Assembly: GCA_017471825.1 (NCBI GenBank)
Contig: JAFURQ010000011.1
Coordinates: forward strand, 1 to 64,000
Direction of reading: 5' to 3'
DNA: 64,000 nt
Source of the DNA: Clostridia bacterium
GTDB taxonomy: Bacteria; Bacillota; Clostridia; Oscillospirales; CAG-272
In this document: positions 50,263 through 58,884 of the stretch, in pieces
Numbering within the stretch: the stretch's first letter is position 1
Layout of the letters: every line of letters starts with the position of its first letter
Made by a program: the position numbers and the translations under genes
The notes under the pieces: generated by a model
What the model saw: only the letters and a program-made list of their open reading frames with translations
Told to the model about the DNA's origin: nothing
The model's database searches: none

Positions 50263-50289
50263 TTTAGCGGTTAACAATTAACTGCTAAA
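50263..50289. promoter_or_regulatory. MarR operator palindrome
   Basis: TTTAGCGGTTAA and TTAACTGCTAAA flank CAA, an inverted repeat with one mismatch in 12. It sits between the -10 box and the MarR start, where binding would block transcription. Confidence 0.7.
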
Positions 50290-50291
50290 CT

Positions 50292-50320
50292 ATTATAAGG
50301 CTTACGTGCGATTTTGTCAA
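50292..50320 (-). promoter_or_regulatory. Consensus sigma-A promoter of the MarR-ABC operon
   Basis: Perfect TTGACA (50320-50315) and TATAAT (50297-50292) are 17 bases apart on the minus strand. Such a strong promoter fits an operon that is normally repressed. Confidence 0.8.
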
Positions 50321-50331
50321 CACAATTTTAC

Positions 50332-50360
50332 TTGAAAAATAGTAAAAAATATGTTAACAT
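50332..50360 (+). promoter_or_regulatory. Sigma-A promoter of the Nudix gene
   Basis: TTGAAA (50332-50337) and TAACAT (50355-50360) are 17 bases apart, 31 bases before the Nudix start, divergent from the MarR promoter. Confidence 0.6.
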
Positions 50361-50390
50361 ATTTATATACACTTAAAAGGAATTTATGTT

Positions 50391-50852
50391 ATGGTAAATA
50401 CAACGCTTTGTTATATTGAAAAAGACGGCGCATATTTAATGCTGCACAGAGTCAAAAAAGAAAACGATTTAAACCGCGACAAATGGGTTGGAATCGGCGG
50501 AAAGCTCGAAGCCGGAGAAAGCCCGCACGAATGCGCCATGCGCGAAATTAAGGAAGAAACAGGCCTTGTTGCCACAGATCTGCAATACCGCGGGCTAGTA
50601 ACCTTTGTTTCCGAAAAGTACGGCACCGAATACATGCATCTTTTCACAGTTAAATCCTTTTCAGGAGATCTGATAGATGATTGCAACGAAGGAGTTCTCG
50701 AATGGGTTGATAAAAGTCAAGTTACCTCATTGCCTATTTGGGAGGGGGATAAAATATTCCTCGATCTTCTTAACAGTGAGACGCGTTTTTTCTCGCTGAA
50801 GCTTGTTTATGACAAGGACGATGCTCTGGTATCATCCAAAATAGACATATAA
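50391..50852 (+). CDS. MutT-type Nudix hydrolase (8-oxo-dGTPase-like)
   Basis: The 153-residue protein has a full Nudix box from GIGGKLEAGESPHE to REIKEETGL (residues 35-59), including REIKEE with the metal-binding glutamates. The N-terminal NTTLCYIEKDGAYLMLHR fits the MutT/NUDT1 group that cleans oxidised nucleotides, as does WxGxGGK (WVGIGGK). AAGGAA precedes the ATG. It is a single-gene unit; other nucleotide substrates are possible. Confidence 0.85.
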   Translation: MVNTTLCYIEKDGAYLMLHRVKKENDLNRDKWVGIGGKLEAGESPHECAMREIKEETGLVATDLQYRGLVTFVSEKYGTEYMHLFTVKSFSGDLIDDCNEGVLEWVDKSQVTSLPIWEGDKIFLDLLNSETRFFSLKLVYDKDDALVSSKIDI

Positions 50853-50882
50853 AAAGAGCGTCCTAGCGGACGCTCTTTTTAT
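50850..50882. terminator. Bidirectional terminator
   Basis: AAAAAGAGCGTCC and GGACGCTCTTTTT pair perfectly around TAGC. It overlaps the last codons of the convergent YgjP-like gene. Confidence 0.85.
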
Positions 50883-51388
50883 AACTTTAAAAGTCTTTTT
50901 CTATCCTTATAGTCCGGCAAATAGCTTTCAACGATGGCATAAAATTTAGGAGAATGATTCATTTCTTTAATATGGGCGAGCTCGTGCACGACAACGTATT
51001 CTCGCGCTAACTCCGGATAAAGCATAAGGCGATATGAATAGGATATATTCCCGCGCGAGGAGCAGGAGCCGAACCGCGTTTTTGCACTTGTAATTGTAAT
51101 TCTGCCGTATTTTATACCCATTATTTCTGAAAACTCTGCCGTTTTGTGTGCGAAATATATTTTTGCATTTCTTTTTAATTCCTTGATTTTCTGCTCGTCG
51201 AGTCCAGCTTCCAGCTTATTTCTCGCGGCATCCTCCGCTATGCGATTTTCAATCCACCTTTGGTGTTTTTCCAAAATTGCGGCTATCTGCTTTTCTGATG
51301 CTTTATGCGGTGCTTTAACGACTATCTTTCCATCCTTTACCGAGATGGAAACCGTCCTTCTCTTTGAATATTCTACCCGATACTCCAT
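50879..51388 (-). CDS. YgjP-like (SprT/WLM-type) metallopeptidase
   Basis: Start at ATG 51388 because GGAG lies 6 bases upstream. The 169-residue protein has an N-terminal beta region (RVEYSKRRTVSISVKDGKI), the conserved TRFGSCSSRGNISYSYRL near residue 105 and the zinc motif HELAHIKEMNHSPKFY near 136 (HExxH plus a following His). This is the YgjP/DUF45 family, often annotated as a metal-dependent hydrolase or UTP pyrophosphatase; peptidase activity is predicted from the fold. The substrate is unknown. Confidence 0.83.
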   Translation of the reverse strand: MEYRVEYSKRRTVSISVKDGKIVVKAPHKASEKQIAAILEKHQRWIENRIAEDAARNKLEAGLDEQKIKELKRNAKIYFAHKTAEFSEIMGIKYGRITITSAKTRFGSCSSRGNISYSYRLMLYPELAREYVVVHELAHIKEMNHSPKFYAIVESYLPDYKDRKRLLKL

Positions 51389-51417
51389 CGCGGTCTCCAT
51401 TTTACGTGATACGTCAA

Positions 51418-53625
51418 TTATACACCATTACCTTTAAAAAGTAAACCTTGTTTTTTTCTGTCTTCATCCGGAATAACAAATTTGCTTGCATTATAAATAT
51501 CGGGCGTTTTTTCCTGACTGTTGTTTTCTCGATGTGCGTCACAGCACTCCTGTGGCTCTGTGCCTTTGATAAAATATCCGTATTCCAACCTATCGCCATC
51601 AGAATCAAGCAAGCAATCGGGTGAAAAAAGCTTGCCCGAGTCCTTGCAGTATGCCGAATAAATCAATTTTGACGTTGAGAAGGTTGCTATCTCTTCACTG
51701 CTTCCCAGCTTTATTTTATGGATTTCTCGCATTACGTCATCCCAAGCATACAGCTGTGGTGACCCATAAACCGAGCGATTGGTATCATAACCGCACCATA
51801 TTCCTGCGCTATAATACGGTGTGTATCCGATAAAAAGCTTGTCCCTGCTATTTCCGCTCGTCCCTGTTTTTCCTGCTACGTCGCATATTTCCTTTAATCT
51901 TATAGAAGATGCGGTTCCTGAATTAACAACACGCATCAGCATTTGTGTCATCAGCTGCGCACATTCCTTTGAATATATTTGCTTTTCATTCGATTCTTTT
52001 CTGATAATGGTTTTTCCGCTTGAATCCGTACAAGCAATGTAGCTTCTTTGTGCCGCAAGCCTTCCGTCGTTAGAAAATGCGGTGTACGCTTCTGTAAGGC
52101 TTCTGAGTGGGATTCCGTACGACAATTGCCCAAGGGCAAGCGGGGACACAGATAAATCCGTAATTTTCTTCCCCTCTGCATTAACTCCGCTTTTAATTAC
52201 CGTATCAAAGCCGTAATCGTTTTTTAAGTGGTTATATATTTCATCAGCGCCAATCATATTATAAAGGCGCACCGCTACCGTGTTTTTGGAATAGGTCAAT
52301 GCTTTTGATAACGTGATATTTCCCTCATATACATTGGGTGAATTCCGCGGAAACGCTTTTACTGTGCCATCACTGTTTTCCGAAAATTCTATGGGTGAAT
52401 CATCAAATATAGTAGACCAGGTGACCCTCTTAGAGTTTATTAGCGGTGCATATAAAGCCAACGGCTTTAGTGTGGAGCCCGGAACGCGAGGCACCTGTGC
52501 AAAATTCAGCAGGCGGTTCCCCGATTTCTCACCCGACGCTCCAATGATTCCGCGTAAATCCGTGGAAGACGAATCTGTAACAACCATAGAATATTGAAGC
52601 TCATCGTTTGATTTATCCCGAAAATATTCCTCCAATACAGTTTGGATATTAATATCCATGGTTGTGTACACATCCAAGCCGCCGTTCGCAATCAGAGAGC
52701 GCGCCGCGGTAAGTGAATAATTATACCGCTCCATCAAATCCCTGCATAATTCGTCGCAAACCGTTTCAACAAACCATGAATTGATATTATCGTCAAGGCT
52801 CCCCCTCGGCAACAATGACAATTCCTCAGATATTGCGTTGTTGTACTCGGTATCGTCTATATAGCCGCATTCCAGCATAGCCCCCAAAACTACGTTCCTT
52901 TTTGAAATACAAGCATCATAGTTAATATACGGATTATAGCGCGACGGAGCGTTTGTAATTCCAACAAGAGCCGCAGCCTCGGACAGCGATACCTCGTTCG
53001 GATCCTTTCCGAAATAAACAAGCGAGGCGAGTCCCACGCCTGAGGTCTTTTCTCCCATCGGAATGATGTTTAGATACACCTCAAAAATTTCCTCTTTGCT
53101 GTGCTTTTGCTCCAAATAATATGCTCTCACCATCTCGTGAAATTTTCTTTTTGCCGTTCTTTCATTGTCGCCCGATATGTTTTTTATGACTTGCTGTGAA
53201 ATGGTAGATGCACCGAATCCGTTGTCTGAGTTAAATAAATAATTTACCGCAGCGGCGACGGTGCGACGTAAATTAACCCCGTGATGAGAATAAAATTCTC
53301 TATCCTCTGCGGCAATGAAGCCGTTTTTTATATAATCGGATATTTCGGATATTGTGTACCATTCACGCCTGCTGCTCTCTCCGCTAACAGTTGCAAACTC
53401 GATCGGCTCATAATTTGAAAAATCGCCGGCAAAATTTCCGGAGCCATCATAATAAAAACGAGTTACGTTTCCCTTTTTTACAGATAAAAACAGCGCTTCA
53501 TCATTTGAAAAATCAATAAAGTTTGTTGCATATATCACAACGCCAGCCACACTGAACAAAGTGATAGCAGCTAAAACGCAAATTATAATTACAATTATTT
53601 TATATTTACGATTCTCTTTTTTCAT
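51418..53625 (-). CDS. Class A penicillin-binding protein (PBP1a type)
   Basis: The 735-residue bifunctional enzyme polymerises and cross-links peptidoglycan outside the membrane. It has an N-terminal membrane anchor (8-33), a GT51 transglycosylase domain with AAEDREFYSHHGVN near residue 104 (catalytic Glu) and GASTISQQ, and a transpeptidase with STLK near 390, SKN near 445 and KTGT near 588. Its GGGAG ribosome site lies in the right arm of the truA terminator hairpin, so RNA folding may limit translation. Confidence 0.93.
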   Translation of the reverse strand: MKKENRKYKIIVIIICVLAAITLFSVAGVVIYATNFIDFSNDEALFLSVKKGNVTRFYYDGSGNFAGDFSNYEPIEFATVSGESSRREWYTISEISDYIKNGFIAAEDREFYSHHGVNLRRTVAAAVNYLFNSDNGFGASTISQQVIKNISGDNERTAKRKFHEMVRAYYLEQKHSKEEIFEVYLNIIPMGEKTSGVGLASLVYFGKDPNEVSLSEAAALVGITNAPSRYNPYINYDACISKRNVVLGAMLECGYIDDTEYNNAISEELSLLPRGSLDDNINSWFVETVCDELCRDLMERYNYSLTAARSLIANGGLDVYTTMDINIQTVLEEYFRDKSNDELQYSMVVTDSSSTDLRGIIGASGEKSGNRLLNFAQVPRVPGSTLKPLALYAPLINSKRVTWSTIFDDSPIEFSENSDGTVKAFPRNSPNVYEGNITLSKALTYSKNTVAVRLYNMIGADEIYNHLKNDYGFDTVIKSGVNAEGKKITDLSVSPLALGQLSYGIPLRSLTEAYTAFSNDGRLAAQRSYIACTDSSGKTIIRKESNEKQIYSKECAQLMTQMLMRVVNSGTASSIRLKEICDVAGKTGTSGNSRDKLFIGYTPYYSAGIWCGYDTNRSVYGSPQLYAWDDVMREIHKIKLGSSEEIATFSTSKLIYSAYCKDSGKLFSPDCLLDSDGDRLEYGYFIKGTEPQECCDAHRENNSQEKTPDIYNASKFVIPDEDRKKQGLLFKGNGV

Positions 53626-53630
53626 AAAAA

Positions 53631-53669
53631 CTCCCGAGAGGCATTTTTAAAATTTTTGCCTATCGGGAG
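53631..53669 (-). terminator. truA terminator hairpin that contains the PBP ribosome site
   Basis: On the minus strand CTCCCGATAGGC (53669-53658) pairs with GCCTCTCGGGAG (53642-53631), followed by TTTTT and at once by the ATG of the PBP gene. The CGGGAG arm is the only ribosome site for that ATG. The hairpin can both end truA transcripts and hide the site. Confidence 0.65.
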
Positions 53670-53707
53670 CATAATAAAACAAGTATTATTTTGAAAAAAC
53701 GGCTATT

Positions 53708-54451
53708 TCAGTAAATAACCTTATTAAGATACAAGCCGTCGGCAGGAGCTGTAATTCCCGCTTTGCTTCTATCCTTTGATTTAATAATAGATGCAATTTC
53801 GCTTGGCTTAATTCTCGAAAGCGCAACGTCAACCAAAGTGCCTACGACAATTCTTACCATATTATAGAGGAATCCGTCGGCAGATATTTTTATGTCAATA
53901 CAGTCTCCGTTTTTTTCGATATTCAAATAATATATCGTTCGCACAGTATCTTGAACGCCAGATCCCTCAGACATAAATGCCGCAAAATCCTGTGTGCCAA
54001 TAAAATATTTTGCCGCCTCATTCATTAAGGACAGCATTTTTTCGTCAAAGTCATATGACAAAAACCACACACGCCCGCAGTCAAAAGGATCCGATATCCG
54101 CGAGCTTCTTATGCGATAAAGATATTCCTTTGACTTTACGTTATATCTGGGATGAAAATCAGATGCGCATTGCTCCGCGCTGAACAGTGATATATCATTC
54201 GGCAAAAAACGGGCTAACGCCATAGGCAGTTTTTCGGGCGGAACCGTTGCTTTGTCGCACTCAATAGTCAAACAAAACTCGTTTGCGTGAACGCCGGAGT
54301 CCGTCCTGCTACATCCTGTTACCTTGGCTTCATATCCAAACGCCGCCAGGCATGCCGACGAAAGCTCTCCTTGAATTGTTCTTTGCCCCGGTTGTACCTG
54401 AAAGCCATGAAATCCTGTTCCAAGATATTTTATTTTTGCAAAGTATTTCAT
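53708..54451 (-). CDS. truA: tRNA pseudouridine(38-40) synthase
   Basis: The 247-residue enzyme modifies the anticodon stem of many tRNAs. The catalytic Asp51 lies in GCSRTDSGVHA, and FHPRYNVKSKEYLYRI near residue 120 and FLYNMVRIVVGTL near 197 are family signatures. Length is normal. It follows the EcfT gene within the ecf operon by 9 bases, the standard clostridial order ecfA1-ecfA2-ecfT-truA. Confidence 0.95.
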   Translation of the reverse strand: MKYFAKIKYLGTGFHGFQVQPGQRTIQGELSSACLAAFGYEAKVTGCSRTDSGVHANEFCLTIECDKATVPPEKLPMALARFLPNDISLFSAEQCASDFHPRYNVKSKEYLYRIRSSRISDPFDCGRVWFLSYDFDEKMLSLMNEAAKYFIGTQDFAAFMSEGSGVQDTVRTIYYLNIEKNGDCIDIKISADGFLYNMVRIVVGTLVDVALSRIKPSEIASIIKSKDRSKAGITAPADGLYLNKVIY

Positions 54452-54460
54452 AGAGCAACC

Positions 54461-55321
54461 TCAGATATAATAAAACATTATTTGAGTAATCGTTATATTT
54501 TCCGGGAAATACTGTGGGATGATTCTGAGGGCAATCACTCCGCCTATAAATAGAATGGCAAAAAGCGCCCAAATTAAATCTATTCCCTTGAACGAAAGCT
54601 TAACAAGCTTTGTCCTATTCTTATCTCCGCGATAGCAACGGCATTCCATTGCAGTCGCAAGCTCCTCTGCTCTTTTAAATGATGACACAAAAAGAGGAAT
54701 CAATATTGGAATAAGCGCCTTTGCTCTTTTTATAAGTCCGCCGCTTGTAAAATCTGCTCCGCGCGATTTTTGCGCGTTCATTATCTTTTCGGTTTCCTCA
54801 ATCAAGGTTGGAATAAATCGGAGCGCTATGGTCATCATCATAGCAAAAAGGTGTACGGGAACGTGCAAAAGCTTCAGCGGATAAAGCAATGATTCAATTC
54901 CATCGGTAAGTGCAATGGGCGACGTAGTATACGTCAGGAGCGTGCTTGTTCCGATTATCAGGATTATTACCCTATACGCCATAAAAAACGCACGTACTAT
55001 TCCTTCGACGTATATATTGATTATCCAAAAGGAAACCAACGGCTCACCTGTACCCTTGGTGAGAAAAATGTTAATTATAGCGGTAAATATGAGTATATAA
55101 ATGATAGGCTTTATTCCCTTGAAAATAACCGAAAATGATAGCTTGCTCGCCACTACCGTCAATACCGTGCCGACCGTCAAAAGCAAGAATGCCGCCGGAG
55201 TATTAGCCATAAATACCGCTACTATGAAAACAATCGAAAGAATGATTTTCGTGCGCGGATCAAGGCGGTGAATAACGGATTTGCCCGGAAAGAACTGTCC
55301 TAAGGTTATATCGGAAATCAT
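54461..55321 (-). CDS. ecfT: Energy-coupling factor transporter transmembrane protein EcfT
   Basis: The 286-residue membrane subunit couples the two EcfA ATPases to vitamin-binding S proteins. It has five or six hydrophobic helices and two charged coupling-helix motifs, MNAQKSRGADF near residue 170 and AMECRCYRGD near 215, which stand for the Ala-Arg-Gly motifs of the family. The start overlaps the EcfA2 stop by 4 bases. No S component is coded here, as expected for group II ECF modules. Confidence 0.92.
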   Translation of the reverse strand: MISDITLGQFFPGKSVIHRLDPRTKIILSIVFIVAVFMANTPAAFLLLTVGTVLTVVASKLSFSVIFKGIKPIIYILIFTAIINIFLTKGTGEPLVSFWIINIYVEGIVRAFFMAYRVIILIIGTSTLLTYTTSPIALTDGIESLLYPLKLLHVPVHLFAMMMTIALRFIPTLIEETEKIMNAQKSRGADFTSGGLIKRAKALIPILIPLFVSSFKRAEELATAMECRCYRGDKNRTKLVKLSFKGIDLIWALFAILFIGGVIALRIIPQYFPENITITQIMFYYI

Positions 55322-56178
55322 ACTTCACTACCTCCGATATACTTCAATATAGCATCGCGGACTCCGTCGACTGTGTAAAGCTTACCGTCGAGATTAATAC
55401 CGCGCTTTTTGAGAGCTGACGCGATTTTGGCTACCACGGGAACATCTAAGCCAATTTCAGAAAGCGAATCGGCGTTTGAGAATATTTCATCAACGGTACC
55501 GCTTTTAAATACCTTGGAATGATTCATAACAACCACGTTATCACAGTAGCACGCCATATCCTCCATAGAGTGACTGACGAGAATTACAGATGCGTCATTT
55601 CGCTTTACGTATTCGGAAAGCTTGCCGAGAATTTCACGTCTTCCACGCGGATCCAATCCTGCCGCAGGCTCATCAAGGACAAGAACCTCGGGGCGAATTG
55701 CTATTATTCCCGCAATGGCAACACGGCGCTTTTGACCGCCCGAAAGCTCAAACGGTGACTTATCCAGCATTTCTTCATCAATAGAAACGAATTCAGCCGC
55801 TTCTCTTACGCGCTCATCAACCTCCTCGTCCGACAGTCCCTGATTGCGCGGACCAAAACCAATGTCGGAACGAACCGTATCATCAAAAAGCTGGTATTCG
55901 GGATATTGCATAACCAAGCCGATTCTATATCTTATCTTTGAAATCTCCTTCGGCTTTTCCCATATATCGACACCGTCGAGCAATATCTGACCCGACGACG
56001 GCTTATACAGACCGTTCAAAAGGTTGACCAAGGTCGATTTGCCGGAGCCGGTATGCCCGATTAAGCCTGTAATTTTTCCTTTCTCGAAAGCGACGTTTAT
56101 ACCGTTAAGGGCAACCATCTCAAACGGCGTTCCCTTACTGTACGTGTAAAAAACGTCCTTTAGCTCTAATTTATTCAT
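55318..56178 (-). CDS. ecfA2: ECF transporter ATPase EcfA2
   Basis: The 286-residue ATPase has Walker A GHTGSGKST near residue 41, a Q-loop with VMQYPEYQLFD, signature LSGGQKRRVAIAG near 146 and Walker B VLVLDEPAAGLDP. The C-terminal extension is the usual ECF dimerisation part. Its start shares one base with the EcfA1 stop. It powers vitamin or metal uptake with EcfA1 and EcfT. Confidence 0.94.
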   Translation of the reverse strand: MNKLELKDVFYTYSKGTPFEMVALNGINVAFEKGKITGLIGHTGSGKSTLVNLLNGLYKPSSGQILLDGVDIWEKPKEISKIRYRIGLVMQYPEYQLFDDTVRSDIGFGPRNQGLSDEEVDERVREAAEFVSIDEEMLDKSPFELSGGQKRRVAIAGIIAIRPEVLVLDEPAAGLDPRGRREILGKLSEYVKRNDASVILVSHSMEDMACYCDNVVVMNHSKVFKSGTVDEIFSNADSLSEIGLDVPVVAKIASALKKRGINLDGKLYTVDGVRDAILKYIGGSEV

Positions 56179-57074
56179 TAAACCATCCTACTGTTTTCAA
56201 TAAATTCCGCAATCGCATCGATACACTCATCCTCGTTTATCGCCTCCGATGCAATAGCGCAGCCTGATTTATTAAGCAAGTGAATAAGCTCACGTCCCTG
56301 AGGTGCTTCAAGTCCTATGTCATGAAGCATTTCAACGTTCAAAAAAACGTTCTTCGCAGTTGAGTCGAGAACAACGTGACCGTCATTTATGACTATAACT
56401 CTGTCCGCCCGTGCCGCCTCATCCATATAATGCGTGATATTTATTACGGTTATCTTTTCTTCACGATTCAGCTTCTCCATAATCTCTATCACCTCGTGTC
56501 GACCTTGAGGATCAAGCATAGCAGTAGATTCGTCGAATATTATAACACGCGGCTTCATTGCGATTATTCCCGCAATGGCGACTCTTTGCTTTTGACCGCC
56601 GGAAAGCTTATGAGGAGCATGCTCGGCATATTCGGTCATTCCAACAACCGCAAGCGCTTCGTCTACTCTTTTTCGTATTTCCTCACGGGGCAGCCCCAGA
56701 TTTTCGGGTCCAAAGGCGACGTCCTCCTCTACAACCGTTGCAACGAGCTGATTGTCGGGGTTTTGAAAAACCATACCAATCTTTTTCCTGACGGCAAAAA
56801 CATCATCCTCTGAAAAGTCAGGTGAGGTTATATCAACTCCGTCAACGAATATCTTGCCCACCGTCGGAACAAGTATCAAATTCAACAGCTTTGCAAGCGT
56901 TGATTTACCCGATCCGTTGTGACCGAGAATAGCCACATATTCGCCTTCGTGGATAGAAAGATTTACGTTTTCGAGAGCCGGTATTTCTTTCGTGCTTATC
57001 AAGCCGACATTTTCTTCGTTATTATCCTCGTAAGTGAACCCGAGATTTTCGGTTCTTATAATAACATTATCCAT
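56178..57074 (-). CDS. ecfA1: ECF transporter ATPase EcfA1
   Basis: The 298-residue ATPase has Walker A GHNGSGKST near residue 53, VFQNPDNQLVATVVEED, signature LSGGQKQRVAIAG near 158 and Walker B VIIFDESTAMLDP. MVFQNPDNQ with VVEEDVAFG is typical of EcfA1. It is the first ECF gene and follows the methyltransferase gene by 17 bases, so ruvC, the methyltransferase and ecf genes may form one long operon. Confidence 0.94.
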   Translation of the reverse strand: MDNVIIRTENLGFTYEDNNEENVGLISTKEIPALENVNLSIHEGEYVAILGHNGSGKSTLAKLLNLILVPTVGKIFVDGVDITSPDFSEDDVFAVRKKIGMVFQNPDNQLVATVVEEDVAFGPENLGLPREEIRKRVDEALAVVGMTEYAEHAPHKLSGGQKQRVAIAGIIAMKPRVIIFDESTAMLDPQGRHEVIEIMEKLNREEKITVINITHYMDEAARADRVIVINDGHVVLDSTAKNVFLNVEMLHDIGLEAPQGRELIHLLNKSGCAIASEAINEDECIDAIAEFIENSRMV

Positions 57075-57091
57075 TTTTTCCTCATTTTGCG

Positions 57092-57955
57092 TTATTTAAA
57101 AGTTACACGAACACTTGAGCCGCAAGGTAGAGCAAGTCCGCTATCCTTCACAGGCAGGCCGAGCTCATCAGCAATGCTGAAACCGCTTCGCGTGTTTAAC
57201 AGCCTTGTATCTGTTATATATTTCATTGTCGATGCAGAGAGTCCTGTGGTATAAGAATTCAGAAGGAAGAACAGAGGGCTATCTGACAGTACCTTCTCAG
57301 ACAAAGCAACGAAATCGTCAATGTTCTCTTCAATTTTCCATACCTCTCCCGTAGGTCCACGACCGTATGACGGGGGATCCATTATAATTGCATCATACTT
57401 TCTGCCGCGTCTTATCTCGCGTTCTATGAATTTTTTGCAATCATCAACTATATATCTGATAGGAGCATCTGCCAATCCGGACAGCGCGGCATTCTCTTTT
57501 GCCGCGGCGACCATTCCTTTTGACGCGTCCACATGACAAACGGTGGCTCCTGCCTTAGCCGCCGCAACGGTGGCTCCGCCTGTATAAGCAAAGAGATTTA
57601 AAACACTAATCGGTCTGCCTGCGTTTTCAATCAGCTCTCTGAACCAATCCCAATTAGCCGCCTGCTCCGGAAAAAGTCCCGTATGCTTAAATCCCATCGG
57701 TTTTATCTGAAAGGTTAAATCACCGTAGGAAATATTCCACTTCTCTGGCAATCTGTTTTCGCTCCACGCTCCACCGCCCGAGCGACTCCTGCTATACGAG
57801 GCATCTGCGCGTTTCCAGAGCGGATTTCGTTTTTCGGTCTTCCAGATTACCTGAGGATCCGGTCTGATTAAGCTATACTTTCCCCAAAGCTCGAGCTTTT
57901 CGCCCGACGAGGTATCAAGAATTGTATATTCCTTCCAATTACTTGCAATCCACAT
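57092..57955 (-). CDS. Class I SAM-dependent RNA methyltransferase, RlmI/YccW-like
   Basis: The 287-residue protein has the SAM-binding NLFAYTGGATVAAAKAGA near residue 118, the acidic loop VDASKGMVAAAKENA near 141 and the catalytic DPPSYGRG near 195, as in RlmI-type 23S rRNA cytosine methyltransferases. An N-terminal PUA domain as found in RlmI is missing, and the N-terminus instead reads as a small beta domain. The precise RNA target is open. Confidence 0.8.
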   Translation of the reverse strand: MWIASNWKEYTILDTSSGEKLELWGKYSLIRPDPQVIWKTEKRNPLWKRADASYSRSRSGGGAWSENRLPEKWNISYGDLTFQIKPMGFKHTGLFPEQAANWDWFRELIENAGRPISVLNLFAYTGGATVAAAKAGATVCHVDASKGMVAAAKENAALSGLADAPIRYIVDDCKKFIEREIRRGRKYDAIIMDPPSYGRGPTGEVWKIEENIDDFVALSEKVLSDSPLFFLLNSYTTGLSASTMKYITDTRLLNTRSGFSIADELGLPVKDSGLALPCGSSVRVTFK

Positions 57956-57965
57956 ATACCATCAA

Positions 57966-58469
57966 TCACTTTCTTTGATTAAAATACTTACCCATTGCAG
58001 ATGCACTGCAGTTTGCATGACATATTGCTATAGCAACCGCATCAGCCGTGTCGTCGGGCTTAGGAGGCTTGGGCAGCTTTAAAATCGAAGTAACCATCGC
58101 AATAACCTGCTGCTTCTCTGCTTTTCCATATCCAACAACCGCCTGTTTTACCTGTAAGGGTGTATACTCACTTATTTTTACTCCAAGCTTATGGGCCGTG
58201 CAAAGTATTACACCTCTTGCCTCCGCAACTGCAATTCCGGTTGTAATATTAGTATTAAAAAACAGCTCTTCGATTGCCATTTCGTCAGGCTTGTATTTGT
58301 TTATAAGCGCTTCCATATCATTTTGAATCATAAGAAGTCGTGCTTCTATATCCGTGTGCGCCGGGGTTGTTATCGCTCCATACGCCACAGGTCTTAGAGT
58401 TCCGCGTACACTTTCAATCAGTCCCCAGCCTACAATTGCAAGCCCGGGATCAATTCCTAAAATCAACAT
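57966..58469 (-). CDS. ruvC: Crossover junction endodeoxyribonuclease RuvC
   Basis: The 167-residue Holliday-junction nuclease has the catalytic Asp7 in LGIDPG, Glu near residue 68 in AIEELFF and the C-terminal acidic pair in DDTADAVAIAICH (about 140-143). It is divergent from the DUF951-ruvA-ruvB unit with 212 bases between, and all three Ruv proteins act together in recombination. Confidence 0.95.
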   Translation of the reverse strand: MLILGIDPGLAIVGWGLIESVRGTLRPVAYGAITTPAHTDIEARLLMIQNDMEALINKYKPDEMAIEELFFNTNITTGIAVAEARGVILCTAHKLGVKISEYTPLQVKQAVVGYGKAEKQQVIAMVTSILKLPKPPKPDDTADAVAIAICHANCSASAMGKYFNQRK

Positions 58470-58576
58470 ATTTTTTCACCATATAACTTTTATAACTGTT
58501 ATTTTACCATATTTTACTCTTATAGTCAACAAAATATTTTAAAATAAATATTATTTGCGCTTTTTGAAATATCGTC

Positions 58577-58605
58577 TTTACTTTTACCGCAAAATATGAT
58601 ATAAT
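58577..58605 (+). promoter_or_regulatory. Sigma-A promoter of the DUF951-ruvAB operon
   Basis: TTTACT (58577-58582) and TATAAT (58600-58605) are 17 bases apart, about 75 bases before the first start. No LexA-type box was recognised. Confidence 0.6.
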
Positions 58606-58681
58606 AATTTTATGGATTAGCTCTGACTATGCAAAGCCTTAGAAAAATTCTTTTACATAAACCTGCGAGGTGCTTATTAAA

Positions 58682-58855
58682 GTGATACAGTTAAGCGTTG
58701 GAGATATACTCATACTTAAGAAAAAGCATCCTTGCGGATCCGAGCAGTTCAAAATAATGCGTTTGGGCAGTGATATAAGAATCTGCTGTATCGGATGCGA
58801 CCGTGACATTATGCTCCCGCGAGAAAAAATTGAAAAGCTTATAAAAAAAGCTTAA
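58682..58855 (+). CDS. DUF951 small zinc-ribbon-like protein
   Basis: Start at GTG 58682 with GAGG about 11 bases upstream; GTG at 58670 lacks a site. The 57-residue product (SVGDILILKKKHPCGS ... CCIGCDRDIMLPREK) fits DUF951, a small beta protein with HPCG and CxxC cysteines that may bind zinc. It is widely conserved in Firmicutes without known function, often near ruv or DNA-processing genes. It is the first gene of the ruvAB operon. Confidence 0.75.
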   Translation: MIQLSVGDILILKKKHPCGSEQFKIMRLGSDIRICCIGCDRDIMLPREKIEKLIKKA

Positions 58856-58884
58856 TGGCATACACAAGTATTTAGGAGACTGAA

